5,907 nucleotides of DNA, taken from Euryarchaeota archaeon UBA170 (GTDB taxonomy: Archaea; Thermoplasmatota; Poseidoniia; Poseidoniales; Thalassarchaeaceae). The stretch lies in NCBI GenBank assembly GCA_002499345.1, contig DALF01000040.1, positions 1-5,907 on the forward strand. The letters run 5' to 3'. Each line of letters begins with the position of its first letter. Positions within the stretch are counted from its first letter, which is position 1. Below are positions 1 through 3,357 of the stretch, in pieces. A program made the position numbers and the translations under genes. The notes under the pieces are model-generated. The model was given only the letters and a program-made list of their open reading frames with translations. It did no database searches and was not told the origin of the DNA.

Positions 1-259
1 CAAGGCAAGCTCCAAGGACAGCAGGATGCTTGAGAGGTATCTCAGGGACGGAGCCAGGAAGATTGTCGTTGCCGCCCCTCACCTTGAAGGCTTGAGGAGA
101 ATATACGGTGAGGCCGCGGAAAGCGGTATCATATCCTGCATGGTGAAGGACGCGGGACATACTGAGATCCCCTCCGGTACGGTGACTGTGGTAGGTCTTG
201 GACCAGGTAAGAGAAGTGACATTGATTCAATCACCAGTAGCCTTCCACTGGTGAAGTGA
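1..259 (+). CDS. pth2: Peptidyl-tRNA hydrolase, Pth2 type (3' part only)
   Basis: Pth2 releases tRNA from peptidyl-tRNAs that drop off the ribosome; it is the archaeal/eukaryotic cytosolic enzyme. The frame is open from the left edge (first full codon at base 2) to TGA at 257-259, giving 85 residues. Families of this type are about 115-120 residues, so roughly 30-35 N-terminal residues, including the conserved Lys/His-containing first strand and helix, lie outside the window. What is visible matches the C-terminal two thirds: an amphipathic helix region, a strand (ARKIVVAA, fragment residues 18-25), a helix, then the family signature KDAGHTEIPSGTVTVVGLGP at fragment residues 49-68. The usual TQ in this signature is TE here, a common variant. 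An internal ATG at 26 is not the start, because the homology continues upstream of it. The gene converges with the membrane-protein gene that ends at 346. The identification is firm; only the 5' end is missing. Confidence 0.9.
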   Translation, partial: KASSKDSRMLERYLRDGARKIVVAAPHLEGLRRIYGEAAESGIISCMVKDAGHTEIPSGTVTVVGLGPGKRSDIDSITSSLPLVK

Positions 260-266
260 ACTCATT

Positions 267-284
267 GAGATATTCTCGATATTC
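267..284. repeat. Short direct repeat GATATTC x2 with overlapping palindrome
   Basis: Just after the pth2 stop, GATATTC occurs at 269-275 and again at 278-284, two bases apart. The first copy overlaps a small palindrome, GAGA-TAT-TCTC (267-277). The arms are short and could be chance. No function is assigned; the location in a convergent junction fits 3'-end processing or termination, but that is inference. Confidence 0.3.
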
Positions 285-290
285 GGCAGA

Positions 291-310
291 CTGGGAGGAT
301 AGCCCCCCAG
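291..310 (+). terminator. Possible hairpin terminator after pth2
   Basis: CTGGG (291-295) pairs with CCCAG (306-310). After a bulged A296, G297-G298 can pair with C304-C305, giving about seven mostly G:C pairs around a five-base loop. It starts about 30 bases past the pth2 stop. The downstream sequence has only scattered T residues (GTTTGTTCTG at 321-330), so this is not a textbook intrinsic terminator. Archaeal termination depends mainly on T-tracts, so the role is tentative. Confidence 0.35.
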
Positions 311-326
311 CCCGCCTTACGTTTGT

Positions 327-350
327 TCTGAATCTGTTACAGATATCAGA
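327..350. repeat. Eleven-base-pair inverted repeat over the stop codon of the membrane protein
   Basis: TCTGA (327-331) plus ATCTGT (332-337) are mirrored by ACAGAT (339-344) and TCAGA (346-350), with one central base (T338) and one bulged base (A345). The core ATCTGT-T-ACAGAT is perfect. The right arm contains the TGA stop codon (complement of 346-348) of the minus-strand gene. It sits at the junction of two convergent genes, so a shared 3'-end hairpin is the simplest reading. A protein-binding palindrome is the alternative. Confidence 0.5.
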
Positions 351-1011
351 GCATCTCGTCGGCCTTGACAGCAACTAGTGCTCCAAGACCACAGAGAAGA
401 CCGTCAATGATCCAAGCCTGTGCGATTGCGGCTATCTCGTGACCAGAACTGGCGATTGATGAAGCCATTTCACCAGCACCCGTTGTACTGACCGCGCCAC
501 TCGCCATTATTGCCGCACCATCAGCGTCAACACCAACAGCCATACTCCAATCATATGTCATGCCCATCATTCCGGCTAGAACCATTACGGCGAAGCCACT
601 CACCCACGCGGATTCAGCTCTGCTGTGGACTGTCCAGAAGATAGCACCAGCAGCAATCATCGTAATTGCTCCCCATGCATCAGGCACTGCGAATCCTGGT
701 TGAATAGACTCCCAACTTGATTCTATCGCGCCCATCTCAGTCATCAATAGGATGGCCAATAGGGCTCCTACGATCTGCGCTAGCAGTCGCATGCCATTAG
801 GCATCCAGTTGCCCTCTGTATCGGCAAGGTCCCCCGTCATCATATGCATCCATGTTATCACTGGTAGTACGTGAGCACCTGAGAATGCCATCCAGACAGC
901 TGCCATAACGACAGCCGCCTCAAGGCTTCCCCAGCCCATGCCAACCACGAGCCACGCTACCACGAAGGCACCGCCAATCTCTGCTTTCATTGCGTTCATA
1001 TCCATTTCCAT
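346..1011 (-). CDS. Aquaporin/MIP-like membrane protein lacking both NPA motifs
   Basis: This is a 221-residue, very hydrophobic protein with about six membrane segments (roughly residues 10-28, 31-52, 75-92, 113-129, 135-152, 193-216). The first half lines up with MIP channels: KAEIGGAF at the start of TM1 with Glu11 in the family position, then S44-G45-A46-H47-V48-L49-P50-V51-I52-T53 where aquaporins read SGAHxNPAVT, and RLLAQIVGALLA (75-86) like the TM3 motif. The pore NPA is therefore LPV. In the second half, loop E (about 154-185) is Gly/Ala/Ser-rich with no NPAR, and the TM4 glutamate is absent. The protein may be a degenerate channel with altered selectivity, or a non-channel relative. 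The start at 1011 is chosen because GGTGGGAGG lies 8 bases upstream (GGAGG ends at 1020) and a TATA-like box at 1058-1065 would place the transcript start near 1036. An in-frame ATG at 1056 would add 15 residues of unconvincing sequence. Family assignment is by motif reading; function is unknown. Confidence 0.6.
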   Translation of the reverse strand: MEMDMNAMKAEIGGAFVVAWLVVGMGWGSLEAAVVMAAVWMAFSGAHVLPVITWMHMMTGDLADTEGNWMPNGMRLLAQIVGALLAILLMTEMGAIESSWESIQPGFAVPDAWGAITMIAAGAIFWTVHSRAESAWVSGFAVMVLAGMMGMTYDWSMAVGVDADGAAIMASGAVSTTGAGEMASSIASSGHEIAAIAQAWIIDGLLCGLGALVAVKADEML

Positions 1012-1016
1012 TATTT

Positions 1017-1028
1017 TTTCCTCCCACC
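1017..1028 (-). promoter_or_regulatory. Strong Shine-Dalgarno site deciding the membrane-protein start
   Basis: On the minus strand, GGTGGGAGG spans 1028-1020 and is followed by eight A/T-rich bases before ATG at 1011. This is ideal spacing and supports the shorter start over the in-frame ATG at 1056. Confidence 0.7.
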
Positions 1029-1057
1029 TTAGTGAGCAATCTCCCACATGACTCATA

Positions 1058-1065
1058 TCTTATAA
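1058..1065 (-). promoter_or_regulatory. TATA-like box for the membrane-protein gene
   Basis: Read on the minus strand, TTATAAGA lies at 1065-1058. A start about 25 bp downstream would be near 1036, leaving a 25-base leader that contains the Shine-Dalgarno site and leads to ATG 1011. A second candidate, TTTATA at 1092-1087, would place a start near 1064 and could allow leaderless translation from ATG 1056. Confidence 0.5.
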
Positions 1066-1085
1066 CTAAGACCTAGACCAACACT

Positions 1086-1093
1086 GTATAAAC
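1086..1093. promoter_or_regulatory. TATA-like element readable in both directions
   Basis: GTATAAAC contains TATAAA on the + strand and TTTATA on the minus strand. On the minus strand it could drive the membrane-protein gene. On the + strand a start near 1115 would give the threonine aldolase a leader of about 125 bases covering the inverted repeats at 1122-1158 and 1191-1205. Direction cannot be decided from sequence. Confidence 0.35.
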
Positions 1094-1121
1094 GCTAATT
1101 TCAAGGCTTTTGAGTTATGCC

Positions 1122-1158
1122 GGTGTAGCTAAAAACACCTGATATCTAAAAAAATATC
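1122..1158. repeat. Two adjacent look-alike inverted repeats (5-8-5 each)
   Basis: The first repeat is GGTGT (1122-1126), an eight-base spacer and ACACC (1135-1139). One base later comes GATAT (1141-1145), an eight-base spacer and ATATC (1154-1158). The arms of the second equal those of the first with paired G:C to A:T changes at arm positions 2 and 4. Both spacers are A-rich and contain CTAAAA. The centre-to-centre distance is 19 bp, roughly two helical turns. Together with the identical geometry, this suggests a tandem operator or two related hairpins in the divergent promoter region. Function is inferred only. Confidence 0.45.
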
Positions 1159-1170
1159 TAGTTTCCACTC

Positions 1171-1179
1171 CTTTAAATG
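1171..1179 (+). promoter_or_regulatory. TATA-like box for the threonine aldolase gene
   Basis: CTTTAAATG, flanked upstream by the C-rich CCACTC, fits an archaeal TATA element on the + strand. A transcript start about 25 bp from its centre falls near 1200, inside the palindrome at 1191-1205, leaving a leader of about 40 bases before ATG 1240. Confidence 0.5.
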
Positions 1180-1190
1180 TAAATTTCTTT

Positions 1191-1205
1191 CAGTGCGTAG
1201 CACTG
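1191..1205. promoter_or_regulatory. Perfect 6-3-6 palindrome near the likely transcript start (candidate operator)
   Basis: CAGTGC (1191-1196), spacer GTA and GCACTG (1200-1205) form a perfect inverted repeat. It lies about 12-34 bp downstream of the TATA-like box at 1171-1179, across the predicted transcript start. Archaeal repressors often bind at this position. It could instead form a hairpin at the 5' end of a longer leader. No regulator gene is visible nearby. Confidence 0.45.
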
Positions 1206-1208
1206 TCC

Positions 1209-1238
1209 ATGAAAATCATATCTCTCATGCTCATTTGA
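1209..1238 (+). other. Nine-codon upstream ORF ending one base before the aldolase start
   Basis: ATG at 1209 opens the peptide MKIISLMLI, with TGA at 1236-1238. The annotated aldolase ATG follows at 1240 after a single base. No Shine-Dalgarno site precedes it. If the transcript starts near 1200 this would be the first ATG met, so it could affect initiation at 1240. It may equally be chance. Confidence 0.25.
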
Positions 1239-1239
1239 T

Positions 1240-2313
1240 ATGCAACCACCTTCTGGGACCCCTATGCGCCACTATTCTAGCGACTCTGTGGATTTGAGGA
1301 GCGATACGGTCACTCAACCCACCCCGGGGATGAGGGAAGTAATGTCCAAGGCTTCTGTGGGGGACGATGTATTGGGTGACGATCCTACCGTTATCGAACT
1401 TCAGGAGATGGTCGCGGATATCTTTGGGAAGGAAGAGGCACTATTTGTCCCATCAGGAACTATGTCGAATGCGATTGCCATCAGAGCGCAGACCGAGCCA
1501 GGTGATGAAGTCATTACTGAGAGGTACAGCCATATTTACGTCTACGAGGGCGGCGGCTATGCGGCCCTTTCCGGTTGCTCAATAGCCTTGGTACCCGGAG
1601 ATCGTGGTATAATGAGGCCAGCAGATGTGGAGGCCTCAATTAGGAAGGGACACGGAAGTCTCGGGCATTATCCGAACGGGAGTATGGTATGCGTGGAGAA
1701 TACCTCTAATCGCGGCGGAGGAACATGCTACTCGAAAGAAACACTCGATGAGATTGCTAGGATAGCCAGAGAAAATAATTGTGCTTCACACATAGACGGA
1801 GCTAGGATTTTCAACGCCGCGGCATCCACCTCACTGAGCCCGAAGATAATGGCCAAGGAATATGATAGCATCTCAGTCTGTCTTAGCAAGGGTCTTGGGG
1901 CTCCTGTTGGCAGCGTACTTGTTGGCTCCTCTGAAACTCTCTACAAAGCCCACAGATGGAGGAAAATGTTCGGTGGGGGAATGAGACAGGCAGGAGTTCT
2001 AGCCGCCGCGGGCATATACTCTCTGGAGAATAATGTACACAGACTTTCAGAGGATCATGACAGAGCAATGGAGATTGCAAGAGCACTTGATCAAATGGAC
2101 TCATACGAGGTGGATATTGAGCAAGTTCAGACTAATATGGTGTACGTCAAGTGTGACAAGGGAGGCGCTGACTCGCTGATTTCTAGATTGGAGAAGAGTG
2201 GCGTACAAGCTCTTACAATAGACCACTCCACCATCAGGATAGTAACACATCTGCATATCACTGATGATGATGTTCAGAGGACCATAGCCGCCCTAGAATC
2301 CGCACAGACATGA
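1240..2313 (+). CDS. ltaE: Low-specificity threonine aldolase (PLP-dependent)
   Basis: The enzyme cleaves L-threonine/allo-threonine to glycine and acetaldehyde, a cytosolic route to glycine; it is a fold-type I PLP enzyme. The protein has 357 residues; the family is usually about 330-350. Visible signatures in order are VDLRSDTVTQPT (17-28), VGDDVLGDDPT (40-50), LFVPSGTMSN (68-77, phosphate-binding region), SHIYVYEGGG with the ring-stacking His98, ENTSNRGGG (153-161), HIDGAR with Asp186 for the pyridine nitrogen and Arg189, and SKGLGAPVGS with the Schiff-base Lys217. GGGMRQAG (245-252) is also typical. All key residues are present, so it should be active. The start is uncertain. ATG 1240 and ATG 1264 are both possible, neither has a Shine-Dalgarno site, and family homology begins near residue 17, where an in-frame GTG lies at 1288. 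The next gene begins 36 bp after the stop. Stereospecificity cannot be read from the sequence. Confidence 0.92.
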   Translation: MQPPSGTPMRHYSSDSVDLRSDTVTQPTPGMREVMSKASVGDDVLGDDPTVIELQEMVADIFGKEEALFVPSGTMSNAIAIRAQTEPGDEVITERYSHIYVYEGGGYAALSGCSIALVPGDRGIMRPADVEASIRKGHGSLGHYPNGSMVCVENTSNRGGGTCYSKETLDEIARIARENNCASHIDGARIFNAAASTSLSPKIMAKEYDSISVCLSKGLGAPVGSVLVGSSETLYKAHRWRKMFGGGMRQAGVLAAAGIYSLENNVHRLSEDHDRAMEIARALDQMDSYEVDIEQVQTNMVYVKCDKGGADSLISRLEKSGVQALTIDHSTIRIVTHLHITDDDVQRTIAALESAQT

Positions 2314-2323
2314 GGAACTCTTC

Positions 2324-2330
2324 AATAATA
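2324..2330 (+). promoter_or_regulatory. Possible TATA element for a leaderless start at 2350
   Basis: AATAATA lies in the 36-bp gap after the threonine aldolase, centred about 23 bp before ATG 2350. This spacing would put the transcript start at or beside the start codon, and there is no Shine-Dalgarno site before it. Co-transcription with the aldolase is the alternative. Confidence 0.35.
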
Positions 2331-2349
2331 CAATCTTGTAGCAGTCCCC

Positions 2350-3291
2350 ATGAGAGTAATGTTAGCGGTCATGATGACAGCCATTATCATCCTCCCAATT
2401 CAGGTCAGCGCCGCCACAGGGCAATTCTGGGATCATGCCAGATATGACTCCGATGGGGTACAGGCGGACGGTGGAACGATTGGCTTCACCACCCAATGGA
2501 ATCTCTCTGCGGACAACAACACAGAGAAAACCAACTCCTACCATGTAGATGATATGCCAACCTTGGTCGAGATTTACACAGCTACATGGTGTACAAACTG
2601 TGTTACTACACAGAACATAATGAACGAGGCCATTGGCGACTCAGATGTAGAGCTAATTCACTATCACAGACATTGGTTCGAGCCTCGCGACCCCTTCGGC
2701 AGCAATAGTACCGAAGAGCGCTGGACAACGACTTACGGACACGCCGTCACTCTAAACGGGGGCGCACCCAGGCTAGCTCCCACGAAAGTGGTTGATGGAG
2801 AGAGGATGCACTACGGTTCCAGGCCAAACTCGGACTCACTGATGGATGATTACACGGCCTCTCTATCAATGGAGGAAACTGTATCCCTAAGCGGAAATTT
2901 ATCACTGAATATTAGTCAGACCATGAATAAGATGTATTTCGAATGGGATATTTCATCTCTTAGTATTTTTACGGATGGTGAATACAGTTTAGATCCGTGG
3001 ATTCTTCTGATTGAAGAGGAGGCATATTTCCCTGATGGGTCTAACGGCTTGGAAACATACGAACATATCCTCCTAGAGGCCATTCCTCTTGAGTCCATTG
3101 CAGATGGTAATTCATTATCAGAGGTATCACTTCCCCAGCTATGGGATGGCGATGATCTGAAAGTAGCAATATTGGTCGATTGGATAGTCGAAAAATCCCC
3201 TTCTCAATCACCACTGCCAGCCCCGAGTATAGTCTTCCTACTGTCATCATTGATTGCTATGGCTTATGTTAGACAACCTAGATTGCCATAA
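2350..3291 (+). CDS. Secreted, membrane-anchored thioredoxin-like protein (DUF1223/Omp28-like)
   Basis: The protein has 313 residues. An N-terminal signal peptide is visible (MRVMLAVMMTAIIILPIQVSA, cleavage plausible around residues 20-22). A thioredoxin-like domain follows: strand TLVEIYTATW (71-80), redox motif C81-T-N-C84, His-rich strand HYHRH (104-108), DPF (114-116), then Pro144 in APTKVVDG, which resembles the cis-Pro and VVDG of DUF1223 proteins. Residues about 175-280 look like a beta-rich domain. The end is a hydrophobic helix (292-307) preceded by PLPAPS and followed by a basic tail (VRQPRLP), as in C-terminally anchored archaeal surface proteins. Five N-X-S/T sequons (N51, N56, N119, N183, N187) fit an extracellular glycoprotein. 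Likely role: thiol-disulfide exchange or a related redox/metal function at the cell surface; the substrate is unknown. Start: first ATG after the aldolase stop, directly opening the signal peptide. The following nuclease ORF is in the same frame. Confidence 0.7.
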   Translation: MRVMLAVMMTAIIILPIQVSAATGQFWDHARYDSDGVQADGGTIGFTTQWNLSADNNTEKTNSYHVDDMPTLVEIYTATWCTNCVTTQNIMNEAIGDSDVELIHYHRHWFEPRDPFGSNSTEERWTTTYGHAVTLNGGAPRLAPTKVVDGERMHYGSRPNSDSLMDDYTASLSMEETVSLSGNLSLNISQTMNKMYFEWDISSLSIFTDGEYSLDPWILLIEEEAYFPDGSNGLETYEHILLEAIPLESIADGNSLSEVSLPQLWDGDDLKVAILVDWIVEKSPSQSPLPAPSIVFLLSSLIAMAYVRQPRLP

Positions 3292-3309
3292 ATGCGATTT
3301 CTTTCAGTT

Positions 3310-3323
3310 GGGTTGAATAACCC
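3310..3323 (+). repeat. Hairpin GGGTT-GAAT-AACCC ahead of the nuclease gene
   Basis: A perfect 5-4-5 inverted repeat lies between the thioredoxin-like stop and the nuclease start. Its right arm runs into CCCCC (3321-3325), which could alternatively pair with GGGGG (3349-3353) beside the Shine-Dalgarno site. It may be a weak terminator for the upstream gene or part of a translational switch; neither is proven. Confidence 0.35.
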
Positions 3324-3344
3324 CCGCCGTCCATGGATGCTTCT

Positions 3345-3350
3345 AGGAGG
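3345..3350 (+). promoter_or_regulatory. Shine-Dalgarno site deciding the nuclease start
   Basis: AGGAGG is followed by seven bases and then ATG 3358. This favours 3358 over the two in-frame upstream ATGs at 3292 (directly after the TAA of the previous gene) and 3337. Confidence 0.75.
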
Positions 3351-3357
3351 GGGCTCA

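Noticed and set aside
26..259. Pth2 starting at the internal ATG 26
   Set aside because: The protein would lack the conserved first third of the family, and the frame stays open with matching sequence to the window edge, so it is a truncated view of a longer gene.
346..1056. Longer membrane-protein start at 1056 (236 residues)
   Set aside because: The extra 15 residues look unlike a protein N-terminus. A strong Shine-Dalgarno site precedes ATG 1011, and the nearest TATA-like box would start transcription downstream of 1056.
1081..1239. A tRNA or small structured RNA gene in the divergent intergenic region
   Set aside because: No T-loop (GTTCRANNC) or cloverleaf arms are seen; the region is A/T-rich with only short inverted repeats.
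1367..2104. Short ORFs inside the threonine aldolase (1367-1585 + and 1883-2104 -)
   Set aside because: The aldolase frame is clearly coding, with conserved motifs throughout; these are overlapping shadow frames.
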